This document shows positions 49,811-59,081 of a stretch of DNA of 64,000 nucleotides, one piece after another. The notes beneath the pieces are model-generated. The model was given only the letters and a program-made list of their open reading frames with translations. It did not search any database and was not told the origin of the DNA. The stretch covers positions 1 to 64,000 of the forward strand of contig NZ_JAMYJR010000017.1 in the NCBI RefSeq assembly GCF_024137025.1, given 5' to 3'. The stretch comes from Paractinoplanes aksuensis (GTDB lineage: Bacteria > Actinomycetota > Actinomycetes > Mycobacteriales > Micromonosporaceae). Numbering within the stretch: the stretch's first letter is position 1; each line of letters opens with the position of its first letter. The position numbers were made by a program, and so were the translations under genes.

Positions 49811-50482
49811 ATGAGCAAGACCGAGGCACGTGTAATGCGGCGTGATCTATTGACCCGGCTTCGGGAGGGTGGCGGCTTGAACGACCGCGGACCCGACGGC
49901 AACAGGATCACCGACATGCACATCGAACTGGATCCGGCCGACCACGAGGAGCCGACGTGGGAGGTCCGGCACCCGTCAGCGCCGGCTCGCAAGAGGGGCC
50001 TGGACCGGCGTACGCGGATCATCCTCGGCATCGCCGCGGCGCTCGCGATCGTCGTCAACGCGGGCGCGGCCTGGTCGTACTGGCAGATCACGGGCTCGGA
50101 GGTCGCGCAGGCAACCGACGGCGCGCCGGTCGAGCTGTCGTTGCGGGCACGCTCCGACCTGAACGTGGCACTGCGGGCGGGCGCCACCGGCAACCTGGTC
50201 GTCACGGTCACCAACGACAACTCGTTCCCGATCAAGATCACCTCGGTGACCGCGAACGGGACAGTCGTGGCCGACCCCGAGCATGAGAAGGCCGGCTGCC
50301 GGGCCACTGGTGTCAAGCTGAGCCGGTCCAAGTACTCGGTGCTGTGGGAGGTCGGCAACAACTCGATCGGCGCCTTCAACGTGCCCGGCGCCCTCACCAT
50401 GCGCTCCGACTCCCCCAAAGCCTGCCAGGGGGCCACCTTCACTGTTCCGGTGCGGGTCTCCGGCGTACGCCGGGAACTCTGA
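49811..50482 (+). CDS. Membrane-anchored exported protein, cluster member 4
   Basis: 223 residues from the ATG at 49811 with GAAGGAGG ten nt upstream; an ATG at 49772 is less likely. A cytosolic polar head of about 65 residues ends in RGLDRRTR, then one membrane helix (about 68-90, IILGIAAALAIVVNAGAAWS). The outer domain has VTNDNSFPIKITSVTANG and ACQGATFTVPVRVSG, with Cys in KAGCRATG and KACQG. It may anchor the structure formed by the soluble members. Confidence 0.85.
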   Translation: MSKTEARVMRRDLLTRLREGGGLNDRGPDGNRITDMHIELDPADHEEPTWEVRHPSAPARKRGLDRRTRIILGIAAALAIVVNAGAAWSYWQITGSEVAQATDGAPVELSLRARSDLNVALRAGATGNLVVTVTNDNSFPIKITSVTANGTVVADPEHEKAGCRATGVKLSRSKYSVLWEVGNNSIGAFNVPGALTMRSDSPKACQGATFTVPVRVSGVRREL

Positions 50483-50488
50483 CCCGCG

Positions 50489-51802
50489 CTACTCCGTCTC
50501 GGCCGCGGTCGGGCGCTGGTGCCGCGCCCGAGGCCCGAGCAGGTCAGCCGCGAACGGGCGGTGGTGCCGGCCGGGGTGGGCGGTGAGTTCGCGGATCTCC
50601 GGCGGCACGACCACCGAGGTCCGCAGCACCGCGCTGGCCCGCTCGGCCGAGTCCCGCACCACGTCCTCGTCGTGGCTGGCCGTCTCGATGCCTTCGGAGA
50701 CGACCCGGGCCATCGCCGCCCCGTACACCCGGGCGTCCTGGATCTCGCGCTCGTGGATCAGGGTCGCCTCGTGCTCGCGGCGGCGGGCCAATCGGGCCTC
50801 GTTGCGTTCGTAGCCGTTGCCGCGGGAGGCGAACTTGAGCCCCACGGCCGCGCAGTCGAGCGCCACGAGCAGCAGCGTGATCCCCAGATAGAAGACCCCG
50901 ACGCCCCAGAAGTCGCTGGTCACCAGGTGCCACATGGCCGCCGTGCGGGCCCCGAAGCCGGAGTCGGCCTCGACCGCCGTCTCGTTGGCCTCGCGCTGCT
51001 CGCCGATCTGCCGGGTCAGGGCGGACTTCTCGTCGGCCCGGGCCTCGCGGGCGGCCCGCTGGGTGTCGAGCAACCGGCCGGCCCGCACGTCGAGCGCGGT
51101 CGCCTCGTCGTCCAGCCCCCGGGACCGTTTCACGAGCTGGTCGCAGGAGCCGCCGGCCGGGCAGCCGGCGGCCCGGGTCACCCCGTCGCCGGCCGAGTCG
51201 TCGACCGCCTGCTGATAGAGCGTGCGGGCGTCCTCGCGCTTCTGGGCGGCCCGGTCGTTGAGGGCGCGCACGGCGGCGTCGTCCCCGGCCGTCTCCCGGT
51301 CGAGCTGGGCCAGCCGGGCGGTCCAGGTGCCGACCACGCCGTCCCGGTCGATGCGGCTGAGCTGCTGGTTGTGCACCTCGTTGAGGCGCGCGTCGATCTC
51401 GCCCTGGTAGCGGGCCAGCATCAGCGGTTCGGTGATGAGCACGGCGAACAGCAGGGCCAGTCCGAGCCGGCCGGCGTACAGGCCGATGGTCGGTTTTTTC
51501 AGCAGGTGTTTCGGATCGGTGGAGTCGACCTGTTCGTAGCTGATGGCGACCCGCCCGACCACCGCCCGGTCATAGGCGACGACCCCGGCCGCGACCAGCG
51601 GACCGACCAGCCAGCGGTACCAGGGGTGCTCGTAGTTGGCGCCGGCGTCGATGAACGCGGCGCCACCGAGCGTGGCGTAGACGAAGTACAAGAGGATGAA
51701 GACGCCGATGGCGGAGTACAGCACCCGGTCGGTGTGGGTGGTCACGCTGGCCGGGTTGACGTTCGCCACCCGCAGCAGCACGTCTCGGCGGCCCTTCGGC
51801 AT
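50489..51802 (-). CDS. DUF4407 membrane protein
   Basis: 437 residues. Two N-terminal membrane helices (about 27-48 and 62-80) and a third near 107-125 precede a long helical, charged extracytoplasmic region (130-295, with two Cys in AAGCPAGGSCDQL). A fourth helix (about 305-325, GVFYLGITLLLVALDCAAVG) returns to the cytosol, where a basic tail ends the protein. DUF4407 has no known activity. Convergent with exported protein 4, 6 bp between stops. Confidence 0.9.
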   Translation of the reverse strand: MPKGRRDVLLRVANVNPASVTTHTDRVLYSAIGVFILLYFVYATLGGAAFIDAGANYEHPWYRWLVGPLVAAGVVAYDRAVVGRVAISYEQVDSTDPKHLLKKPTIGLYAGRLGLALLFAVLITEPLMLARYQGEIDARLNEVHNQQLSRIDRDGVVGTWTARLAQLDRETAGDDAAVRALNDRAAQKREDARTLYQQAVDDSAGDGVTRAAGCPAGGSCDQLVKRSRGLDDEATALDVRAGRLLDTQRAAREARADEKSALTRQIGEQREANETAVEADSGFGARTAAMWHLVTSDFWGVGVFYLGITLLLVALDCAAVGLKFASRGNGYERNEARLARRREHEATLIHEREIQDARVYGAAMARVVSEGIETASHDEDVVRDSAERASAVLRTSVVVPPEIRELTAHPGRHHRPFAADLLGPRARHQRPTAAETE

Positions 51803-51896
51803 GCAGCCGAGTCTTGCTGATCATGCCGCCCGCCGCGCCCGAAACGGCATTATCCGGACAGAGCGGCCTCCGCCGATCGTCCGAGGGCGGTCGGCG

Positions 51897-52544
51897 TCAG
51901 GGGGCGAGTTCGGGCGGGGTGATCGTCACGCGCACGGTCACCGAGGCCTGGACCGTCTGGGGCTGGGGGTCGATCTCGAAGCTGGCCGACTCGGGCGTGC
52001 CGGCGTCGAAGGCCATCGCCCGCATCATCGGACCGCCGCCGCCACCCGTGCCGTCGTCGGCGATCTCGACCAGCTGGTCGATCCGGGCGCCGACGGCCGC
52101 CGCGTACTCACGGGCGCGGGACAATGCGTCGGCGATCGCCTCGCGGCGCACGTCGGCCCCGGCCCGGCTGCCCGTGCGCAGCTGCCACCAGGGCCCGGCC
52201 ACCGCCGCGTGCTCGAGCGCGGCCAGCCGCAGCAAGAGCTGACCGAGCGGCTCGAAGTCGGTCACGGTCACGGTCGTGGCGACATTTCCCGTGTACGCCA
52301 CGACGCGCTCGCTCCCCCGCTTGAGCTCGGGAAACACGCGCACGCCACCGGTCTCGCGCCGCTCGATCGCGTCGCCCGCCTCGGCCAGCAGGGCGTGCAA
52401 CTCGGTCGAACGCTCGAGCAGCCGCGACACCACGGTCTCGCGGTCACGGTCGCGCGCGGACAGCGTGACGGAGAGAACGGCCTGCTCGGGCGGCACCTCG
52501 CGGAACGCCTCGCCGCGGACCACGATCGTGGGTTGATCCACCAT
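51897..52544 (-). CDS. SIMPL (DUF541) domain protein
   Basis: 215 residues. The family start is seen in IVVRGEAFREVPPEQAVLSV and the paired repeat in GSRAGADVRREAIADALSRA. Unlike many SIMPL proteins it has no signal peptide, so it should be cytosolic. The role is unknown; relatives bind or modulate signalling partners. It lies 9 bp from the next gene's stop on the same strand. Confidence 0.87.
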   Translation of the reverse strand: MVDQPTIVVRGEAFREVPPEQAVLSVTLSARDRDRETVVSRLLERSTELHALLAEAGDAIERRETGGVRVFPELKRGSERVVAYTGNVATTVTVTDFEPLGQLLLRLAALEHAAVAGPWWQLRTGSRAGADVRREAIADALSRAREYAAAVGARIDQLVEIADDGTGGGGGPMMRAMAFDAGTPESASFEIDPQPQTVQASVTVRVTITPPELAP

Positions 52545-52553
52545 GCCCCGACG

Positions 52554-53021
52554 CTACCCGGCCGGTGCACATTCCGCGCCGGCCGCGGGACGGGCCAGCT
52601 CGGTCAGGCAGTCGCGGGCGTCGGCCCCCAGCCGGTCGGTGTCGGCCGGGGTCAGCGGCCCGGTCTCGGCGCTCTCGATGCGACCGCCCCGCACGTGCAG
52701 GCGGAACAGGCCACGCGGACCGATGATCACCCGCAGGGCCGGCTGCTCGCGGCCCTCGTCGATCAGCCGGTAGGCCTCGGTGATGCGACCACGGGCCGCG
52801 TCCACGATCTCGCCCCGCTCGACCAGCGGGGCCAGGGCCGCGCTCATCCGCGCCGATTCCAATGCCTCGAGCAGACCCGCGGCGACCCGGGCCGGACCCA
52901 GCGCCCGCCACCAGCCGGGTCGCAGGCCTATGTCGACAAAACGACCGACCGGATCGACAACGGCGTAGGCCGTGCCGGTGCGATCCGATCCTGTTATCCG
53001 ATTTGGACGATATGAAGTCAC
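52554..53021 (-). CDS. Uncharacterised protein of the ESX-associated operon
   Basis: 155 residues. The beginning TAYAVVDPVGRFVDIGLRPGW and LLEALESARMSAALAPL resemble the G-x-V-x-V and C-terminal helix of YbaB/EbfC-like proteins that occur in ESX loci of mycelial actinobacteria. That similarity is weak. No signal or membrane segment. Same strand and orientation as the mycosin gene, 89 bp downstream of its stop. Confidence 0.7.
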   Translation of the reverse strand: MTSYRPNRITGSDRTGTAYAVVDPVGRFVDIGLRPGWWRALGPARVAAGLLEALESARMSAALAPLVERGEIVDAARGRITEAYRLIDEGREQPALRVIIGPRGLFRLHVRGGRIESAETGPLTPADTDRLGADARDCLTELARPAAGAECAPAG

Positions 53022-53110
53022 CGGTGCTCCCCCGATCTCCGGTACGACCGAGAGTAGCGCACCGGGCGGGCCGGGCGAGTGCCATAACAGACCGGGTGAA
53101 ACCGCGCTGA

Positions 53111-54286
53111 TCAGGAACTACGTCGTGCCCGAACCACCATGAAGACCGAAAGACCGACGATCAGCAGCAGTACGCCGACCGCCACGATCACTATCGGCGA
53201 CGGCCCCGGGTCGGGTGTGGACGATGCCGCGGCCGGGGCCTGCACCGGAATCCGGGCCGGAGCGGAACTGGTCTTCGGTGCGGCCCGCGGCGCGGTCAGG
53301 GCGGCCATCAGGTCGAGCTGGCCGGCGCCGTACCGGTTGTCACGGCCCTTGGCGCCCCGGTCGATCGCCGTCTCCATCAGCCGGTCGACGACCTCGGGCG
53401 CGCGCATGTCGGGGTAGCGGGCCCGGATCAGCGCCACCGCGCCCGCGACCAGGGCCGACGAGACGCTCGTGCCGTTCGTGACGGCGTACTTGTTGCCGGG
53501 CCGGGCCACCGGGATGCCGACGCCGTACGTCACCAGGTCCACTTCGGGGCCCCGGTTCGAGAACGAGGCCACCCGGTTGTTGCGACCGACCGAGCCGACC
53601 GCCACGACGTGCGGGAACACCGCCGGTTCGATCACCCCGCCGCCCCCGTTGCCGGCCGCGCCGACCAGCACGACGTCGTTCGCGTAGGCCTCGGCGATCG
53701 CGTCCTCGAGCACCTGGTCGGACGGCACGTCGAAGGACATGTTGATCACTTTGGCGCCGTGCTCGACCGCCCACCGGATGCCGTTGGCGATCAGCAGGTC
53801 GTCGTTGACCGGCCGGATCGGCATCACCTTGCTGCGCGGCGCGACCCCGACCAGCCCGGCCCCGTCCCCGTGGCCCCGGCCCGCGATCAGCGCGGCCATG
53901 CCGGTGCCGTGTGGCCCGGTGTCCACATTGTCGGTCGGCTCCTCCCGCGTGACGACCCAGCCCGGCACGGTGGCCCCCCGCAGATCGCGATGCCCGGAAT
54001 CCACACCGGTGTCGATCACGGCAACGGTCACGCCGGCGCCGCCCCGGCCCAACTCCTGAGCCTCAGCCAGCCGCATCGGCCCGAAATACCACTGCCGGTC
54101 CCGCCACGTGTCAGCCTGAGCCGGTACGCCGGTGAGCAGCACAACAAGCACAGCGACCCCCAGCCCAGCCACCACCCGCCGAGCAGTCGCCCACCGCGCG
54201 GACGGCCGGGCAGCGCCCACCAAACGCGTTGCCGGCTGGGTAGCACCCTCCGAACGCGTTGCCGCCCGCGCAGCGCTTGCACCCAC
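53111..54286 (-). CDS. mycP: Mycosin-type subtilisin (type VII secretion-associated serine protease)
   Basis: 391 residues from a GTG at 54286; starts at 54220 or upstream are possible, as the signal-peptide region has several GTGs. Signal segment (GLGVAVLVVLLTGVPAQA), subtilisin domain with Asp92 (VAVIDTGVD), His126 (GPHGTGMAALI), oxyanion Asn213 (AAGNGGG) and Ser274 (TNGTSVSSALVAG). A C-terminal membrane helix (about 357-378) ends in RARRSS. Mycosins are essential partners of ESX systems, cutting secreted substrates at the outer membrane face. Confidence 0.9.
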   Translation of the reverse strand: MGASAARAATRSEGATQPATRLVGAARPSARWATARRVVAGLGVAVLVVLLTGVPAQADTWRDRQWYFGPMRLAEAQELGRGGAGVTVAVIDTGVDSGHRDLRGATVPGWVVTREEPTDNVDTGPHGTGMAALIAGRGHGDGAGLVGVAPRSKVMPIRPVNDDLLIANGIRWAVEHGAKVINMSFDVPSDQVLEDAIAEAYANDVVLVGAAGNGGGGVIEPAVFPHVVAVGSVGRNNRVASFSNRGPEVDLVTYGVGIPVARPGNKYAVTNGTSVSSALVAGAVALIRARYPDMRAPEVVDRLMETAIDRGAKGRDNRYGAGQLDLMAALTAPRAAPKTSSAPARIPVQAPAAASSTPDPGPSPIVIVAVGVLLLIVGLSVFMVVRARRSS

Positions 54287-54369
54287 TACTTCAGCCTGCC
54301 CACAACTCGGAGCAGCGGACGAAGGCTGCGTGGCGGCCGCTGCCGAACCGCCGCGCCGAGTTGAGCGGA

Positions 54370-56118
54370 TCACCCGCGGCGGCCGATCACATTCGGGCCG
54401 GGGTCGTGCCAGTCGTCGTCGACGCCGGGGCTGATCACCGGGGTGACTCCCTCGGCGACCTGCCACAGGTTGTCCGGGTCGAAGCCGGTCGGCTCGTCAC
54501 CGCTTCGCGATCGGGTCTGACCACGACCGCCCGCGCCCGACGGGGCGAGATGCCGATCGGGACCGACCGGATCGTCGGGCAGCCAAGCCGGACGCGGCGC
54601 ACGCGCGGCACCCCGGCCCCCGCCGGCCGCACCGGCACCTCGACCGCCGGCAAACTCACCGCCGCGTCGACCGCCGCCGGCCGGGCCACCCACAGGCCCG
54701 CCGAAACCGCCGGCCCCAGCTCCGCCCGAGAAGCCCTCGGCCGACGCACCGCCGGACCGGATGTCGTCGCGGTCGTCGGCAGATCCGCGCCGCCCGCCGG
54801 CTCGTCCCCGCGCTGCTCCCGGTCCCCGCAGGCCACCACCAGCGCCTCGGACGAGACCCGCTCCGGGGCCGCCGACCCCGTTCAGCTGCGGCCCACCGGC
54901 ACCTCGTCCGACGCCACCACGGCCCGGCTCACCTTCGAGGGAGCCCGCGCCAGGACGAATGCCGCCACGGCCCCCGCCGCGACCACCCGCCGCACCCGGG
55001 CTACCGACACCGCCCGAGCCCAGACCGCCAACGCCGGGTCCAACCACACCACGGCCGCCAGCCGCGCCCGGGCTACCCACACCACGGCCGCCGATGCCGG
55101 GGCCGCCGAGCGAGCCCGGGCCGCCGATCACGGCGCCCGCGGGCAGCGTCCGGCCGGGCAGCGGACCACGACCGGGCCCGCCGATCGGCGGACGCGCCGC
55201 GCCGCCACCACCAACCACCGGCCCGCCACCGGGCAGAACGCCAGGCACTCCGGTCAACGGCGGAGGCGCCACCGGGCCACCACCAGGTACCGGCCCGGTG
55301 CCCACGGGCTCACCCAGACCCGGCAGTGTCGCCGGCGGATTGATCACTCCGGCCAGGTCGGGACCACCCGGGCGTACCCCGGAACCGATCCCGCCCGGAC
55401 CCGGCCCGCTGATCCCTGAATCGGCCCCGGAAGGACCGGCCGGATCAGGGGCGATCGGGTCGAGGCCGGGCAGCGGCGGCACCGGGTCGTGCGGCACGCT
55501 GGTGCCGATCCCCCCGGAGCCCAGCCGCCCTGACCCCGAGCCCGGCCTGCCGCCTTCCCCTGGTCCCGGGGGCGGCGGCCACTCGTGGGTTCCACCGACG
55601 CTGAACTCGAACGGGTCGGGCACCCGGAGGTCGGCCACCGCGTCCGAGACCGCCCGCTCCATCGCGATCATGTGGTTGCGGGCCTCGGCGTCGATCTCGT
55701 CCTCGGCGCTGTCGAACCAGCGTGGCACCAGGTCGTCACTTTTGTCCTTGTACTTCTCCCAGAGCGGCTCGACCGCCTTCTTGGCCCCGTCGAGCGCGTT
55801 CAGGATTCGGTCGAGCCCGGTGGCCGTGGTGTCGGCGTCGGCCGAGGCCGCTTCGAGCCGCACCATCAGCCGGTCGAGCTCGTTGAGGAACGCCTCGGCC
55901 GAGGCGTTCTGGTCGGGCGGCCACGCGGCCATGAGGTCGGCCTTGGCGGTCGACAGGGCCTGATGCTGGCTGCGGATCGACGACGCCAGCCGCCGCCAGC
56001 CGAGCACCTGTTCGCGGGCGAGCGCGTCGTCCTCGTTCATCACCATCGACCAGATGCGGGGCGTGTTGAACGCGTCCCACGCCGTGCAGTATTTGCTGGT
56101 GAGCACCGGCTCGGTCAT
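54370..56118 (-). CDS. Gly/Pro-rich ESX-type secretion substrate candidate
   Basis: 582 residues. An N-terminal helical hairpin (about 1-165) has a WxG-like turn, AAWPPDQNASAEAF (Trp66). A glycine/proline-rich middle of more than 300 residues follows, with GSPGAAGGRG occurring twice. A conserved C-terminal part ends NLWQVAEGVTPVISPG, then DDDWHDPGPNVIG. This resembles PPE- or WXG-type effectors of mycelial actinobacteria. Upstream of mycosin by 84 bp and translationally coupled (ATGA) to the small helical gene. Confidence 0.82.
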   Translation of the reverse strand: MTEPVLTSKYCTAWDAFNTPRIWSMVMNEDDALAREQVLGWRRLASSIRSQHQALSTAKADLMAAWPPDQNASAEAFLNELDRLMVRLEAASADADTTATGLDRILNALDGAKKAVEPLWEKYKDKSDDLVPRWFDSAEDEIDAEARNHMIAMERAVSDAVADLRVPDPFEFSVGGTHEWPPPPGPGEGGRPGSGSGRLGSGGIGTSVPHDPVPPLPGLDPIAPDPAGPSGADSGISGPGPGGIGSGVRPGGPDLAGVINPPATLPGLGEPVGTGPVPGGGPVAPPPLTGVPGVLPGGGPVVGGGGAARPPIGGPGRGPLPGRTLPAGAVIGGPGSLGGPGIGGRGVGSPGAAGGRGVVGPGVGGLGSGGVGSPGAAGGRGGGRGGIRPGAGSLEGEPGRGGVGRGAGGPQLNGVGGPGAGLVRGAGGGLRGPGAARGRAGGRRGSADDRDDIRSGGASAEGFSGGAGAGGFGGPVGGPAGGGRRGGEFAGGRGAGAAGGGRGAARAPRPAWLPDDPVGPDRHLAPSGAGGRGQTRSRSGDEPTGFDPDNLWQVAEGVTPVISPGVDDDWHDPGPNVIGRRG

Positions 56119-56525
56119 ATCGCACGCGCCGTTGCGGGTGCGGTGCGCTGCTCGGCGGCGACGCGGCGGGCCTGGGCCTCGCTCGCGGCGGCGGCCAGCG
56201 CGCCGGTGATCCAGTCGGTGCGCTGGGCCGAGCGGTCGTCGGATGCGTCCAGGGCCGCGGCGACCTTGGCCGCCGCGTCGGCCAGGACCCGGGCCGCGGC
56301 CATGTATTCCTCGACGTTGGCCGTCGAGGCCTCCACACTGGCCGCATAGCGATCCTTCGCCGCGTGCACGCTGCCGCTGGCGTTGTTCTGCCCGAACCGT
56401 ACGCCGGTTCCGAGCGTGACCCGGGCGTCCGAATAGCCCGGTCCGAGGGTGCGGGACGTATCGTCCTGCACCTGGGTCGAGAACTTGTTCAAGCCGTCGG
56501 TCTCGACGCGAATGCCGTCACTCAC
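56115..56525 (-). CDS. Small helical ESX-associated protein
   Basis: 136 residues, all-helical, Ala-rich (VEASTANVEEYMAAARVLAD). There is no clear WXG, though the hairpin design fits a WXG100-superfamily partner. It overlaps the large Gly/Pro-rich gene by 4 bp, the expected pairing of co-secreted heterodimers. First gene of the mycosin operon. Confidence 0.78.
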   Translation of the reverse strand: MSDGIRVETDGLNKFSTQVQDDTSRTLGPGYSDARVTLGTGVRFGQNNASGSVHAAKDRYAASVEASTANVEEYMAAARVLADAAAKVAAALDASDDRSAQRTDWITGALAAAASEAQARRVAAEQRTAPATARAI

Positions 56526-56623
56526 GACCGCCTCCCCGTAGCTACGTCGTCTCGCAACGCACCGAGGGTACTGACCGCTGTCGACCTGTCAACGCCGTGA
56601 GCGACGGCATGATCACTAAGGGT

Positions 56624-57709
56624 CTAGATCAAACGGGCTACGGCCGCCGCCACTCTTTCGTCGGTGGCGGTGAGCGCGATCCGCACGTGCTGCTCGGCGG
56701 CGGGGCCGTAAAAGGCGCCTGGAGCAGCCAGGATGCCGCGGTCGGCCAGCCAGTCGACGGTCTTCCAGCTGTCCTCACCGCGCGACGACCACAGGTACAG
56801 GCCGGCCTCGGAGTGAGTGATTTCGAAGCCCGCCCCGGTCAGAGCCGTTCGCAACTGCTCACGTCGCGCCGCGTAGCGCGAGCGCTGGGCGGTCACGTGT
56901 TCCTCGTCGCCGAGCGCGGCGATCATCGCCGCCTGCACGGGAGCCGGCACGATCATGCCCGCGTGCTTGCGTACGGCCAGAAGCTCCCGCACCAGAGCCG
57001 GGTCCCCACCGACGAAGCCGGCGCGGTAGCCGGCCAGGTTGGACCGCTTCGACAGCGAGTGCACGGCGAGCACGCCGGTGTAGTCGCCCCCGGTGACCCG
57101 GTCGTCGAGCACCGAGACGGGTTGCGTCTCCCATCCCAGCGACAGGTAGCACTCGTCGCTGACCACGATCGCGCCCCGCTCGCGGGCCCAGGCCACGACC
57201 TTGCGCAGGTGCTCGACCGGCAGCACCCGGCCCGTGGGGTTGGACGGCGAGTTGATCCACACCATGCGTACGCGGGAATCGGGCCCCACAGCCGTCAGCG
57301 AATCCGACCGCACGGCCGTCGCGCCGGACAGGCGCACGCCGACCTCGTAGGTCGGGTAGCAGACCAGCGGGATCACGACCTTGTCGCCGGCGCCGAGGCC
57401 GAGCAGCGTGGGCAGCCAGGCCACCATCTCTTTGGAGCCGATGGTCGGCAGCACACCGAGCTCGCCCGAGGCCCCGCAGGACCGGGCGATCCACTGCGCG
57501 AGGGCGGCCCGCAGCGCCGGCGTACCCGCGGTCTGCGGGTAGCCGGGCGCGTCGGAAGCGTCGGCCAGCGCCTGCCGGATCACCGGCGACACGGGGTCGA
57601 CCGGGGTGCCGACCGAGAGGTCGACGATGCCGTCGGGATGCGCGGCGGCCCGGGCCTTGGCCGGCTCCAGCAGATCCCACGGGAAGTCCGGCAGGACCGA
57701 GGAGAGCAC
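56624..57709 (-). CDS. dapC: Succinyldiaminopimelate transaminase
   Basis: 361 residues from the GTG at 57709, 2 bp after the ferredoxin stop. PLP-dependent fold type I: Lys in SLSKRSNLAGYRAGF, Asp/Tyr in VVSDECYLSLGWE, and Arg near the end in VRIALTAT. The actinobacterial DapC group is indicated by SVGTPVDPVSPVI and by linkage to fdxA, as in mycobacteria. It makes the substrate that dapE desuccinylates. Confidence 0.94.
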   Translation of the reverse strand: MLSSVLPDFPWDLLEPAKARAAAHPDGIVDLSVGTPVDPVSPVIRQALADASDAPGYPQTAGTPALRAALAQWIARSCGASGELGVLPTIGSKEMVAWLPTLLGLGAGDKVVIPLVCYPTYEVGVRLSGATAVRSDSLTAVGPDSRVRMVWINSPSNPTGRVLPVEHLRKVVAWARERGAIVVSDECYLSLGWETQPVSVLDDRVTGGDYTGVLAVHSLSKRSNLAGYRAGFVGGDPALVRELLAVRKHAGMIVPAPVQAAMIAALGDEEHVTAQRSRYAARREQLRTALTGAGFEITHSEAGLYLWSSRGEDSWKTVDWLADRGILAAPGAFYGPAAEQHVRIALTATDERVAAAVARLI

Positions 57710-57711
57710 GT

Positions 57712-58035
57712 TCAGCTCTCGCCCCGGGGCGGCTGGCCCGCGATGAACGGCGTGTCCTTTTCGATCTTGCCGACCTTGGCCGCACCACCGGGCGAACCGA
57801 GGTCTTCGAAGAACTCGTAGTTCGCGGTGGTGTAGTCCTTCCACTGGTCGGGGACGTCGTCCTCGTAGAAGATCGCCTCGACCGGGCAGACCGGTTCGCA
57901 CGCACCGCAGTCGACGCACTCATCGGGGTGGATGTAGAGCATCCGGTTGCCTTCGTAGATGCAGTCGACGGGGCATTCCTCGATGCACGCCTTGTCGAGC
58001 ACATCGACGCATGGCTCAGCGATGATGTAGGTCAC
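57712..58035 (-). CDS. fdxA: 7Fe ferredoxin (3Fe-4S and 4Fe-4S)
   Basis: 107 residues. Cys ligands: C9, C17, C21, C25 in PCVDVLDKACIEECPVDC and C40, C43, C46, C50 in CVDCGACEPVC. The long C-terminal tail and its size are typical of FdxA/FdxC ferredoxins, which donate electrons to P450s and other enzymes. GTG start. Divergent from the acetyltransferase gene across 83 bp. Confidence 0.95.
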   Translation of the reverse strand: MTYIIAEPCVDVLDKACIEECPVDCIYEGNRMLYIHPDECVDCGACEPVCPVEAIFYEDDVPDQWKDYTTANYEFFEDLGSPGGAAKVGKIEKDTPFIAGQPPRGES

Positions 58036-58118
58036 GGGTCTTTCCCTCCAAAGCCACGCCTGCGGGGACCGCCGGCGACAGTTGCAGAGCCTAGTATCCC
58101 CGTCGGAGGAGGTGACAC

Positions 58119-59081
58119 GTGCTCCGTCGGCAGGATGTGGGACACCGGGTGGTGGTACGCCGAATTGTAGGCGTTGCCCAGAATCGCACTCTCTACACGG
58201 ATGCCCTGGGTGAGCTGGTCGACCTCACGGAGACCGATCTCACCATCGCGACCGCCAAGGGCACGCTCCGGGTGCCGTTGCGCGAGGTGCACCGGGCCAA
58301 ACGGGTGCCCGCCGCCCGCCGTCCGCCCGCGGCCGAGGTCATCGCGCTCGAGCTGGCCGCGAACGACGCCTGGCCGGCCCCGACCCAGGGCCGCCTCGGC
58401 CACTGGATCCTGCGCGCGGCCGAGAACTGGACCGGGCGGGCGAATTCGGCCCTGGCCGTGGGCGATCCGGACCGCCCGCTCGAGGCGGCCATCGACGCGG
58501 TCACCGAGTGGTATTCGGCACACGGCCAGCGGGCGCTGATCAACGCGCCGCTCCCGCTGGCGGCGCCGGTCAACGCCGCCCTCGACGACCGGGGCTGGGG
58601 CGCCCGGCCGCTCACGCTGGTGCAGACCGCCGTCGTACCCACCCTGCTCGACGGCCTGGCCAAGCGGGACCTGCCGCCGGTCGAGCTGGCCGACTCACCC
58701 GGTGACGACTGGTACGCCATGGTCGCCGAGCACAAGGGCACGCTGCCGGCCACCGCTGTCCGCATCCTCACCGGGCCCGCCGAGGTGGCGTTCGCCCAGG
58801 TCCGCGACGCCGACGGCGAGCTGCTGGCGGTCGGCCGGGGCGCGGTGACCGGCCCCGACCACTGGCTGGGCGTCGCACTGCTGCAGACCGCCCCGTCGGC
58901 CCGCCGCCGAGGCCTGGCCCAGCACGTGCTGCGCGAACTGGCGCAGTGGGGCGCCCAGCACGGCAGCACCCGCGCCTACCTGCAGGTCGAGGAGCGCAAC
59001 ACGAGCGCGGTCGCGCTCTACGGCCGGGTGGGCTTCACCACCCACCACACGTACCTGACCCGGGAGGCCCCGGCCGGCTAG
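58119..59081 (+). CDS. GNAT-family N-acetyltransferase with N-terminal SH3-like domain
   Basis: 320 residues, GTG start after GGAGGAGG. The first 65 residues look like a small beta-barrel (RRIVGVAQNRTLYTDALGEL, ending KGTLRVPLREVHRAKRV). The GNAT core is at 230-315 with the acetyl-CoA motif RRRGLAQHVLRELAQWG and VEERNTSAVALYGRVGF. Substrate unknown; mycothiol synthase (MshD) has two GNAT domains and a different layout. The stop overlaps the convergent gene by 4 bp. Confidence 0.88.
   Translation: MLRRQDVGHRVVVRRIVGVAQNRTLYTDALGELVDLTETDLTIATAKGTLRVPLREVHRAKRVPAARRPPAAEVIALELAANDAWPAPTQGRLGHWILRAAENWTGRANSALAVGDPDRPLEAAIDAVTEWYSAHGQRALINAPLPLAAPVNAALDDRGWGARPLTLVQTAVVPTLLDGLAKRDLPPVELADSPGDDWYAMVAEHKGTLPATAVRILTGPAEVAFAQVRDADGELLAVGRGAVTGPDHWLGVALLQTAPSARRRGLAQHVLRELAQWGAQHGSTRAYLQVEERNTSAVALYGRVGFTTHHTYLTREAPAG

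Noticed and set aside
49437..49829. Minus-strand gene of 130 codons
   Set aside because: No ribosome-binding site, atypical amino-acid composition, and it would cover the ribosome-binding site of exported protein 4.
54259..55419. Long plus-strand frames opposite the Gly/Pro-rich secretion candidate
   Set aside because: They are mirror frames of a glycine-rich gene. The minus-strand frame has a coherent helical start, a conserved C-terminus and operon overlaps.
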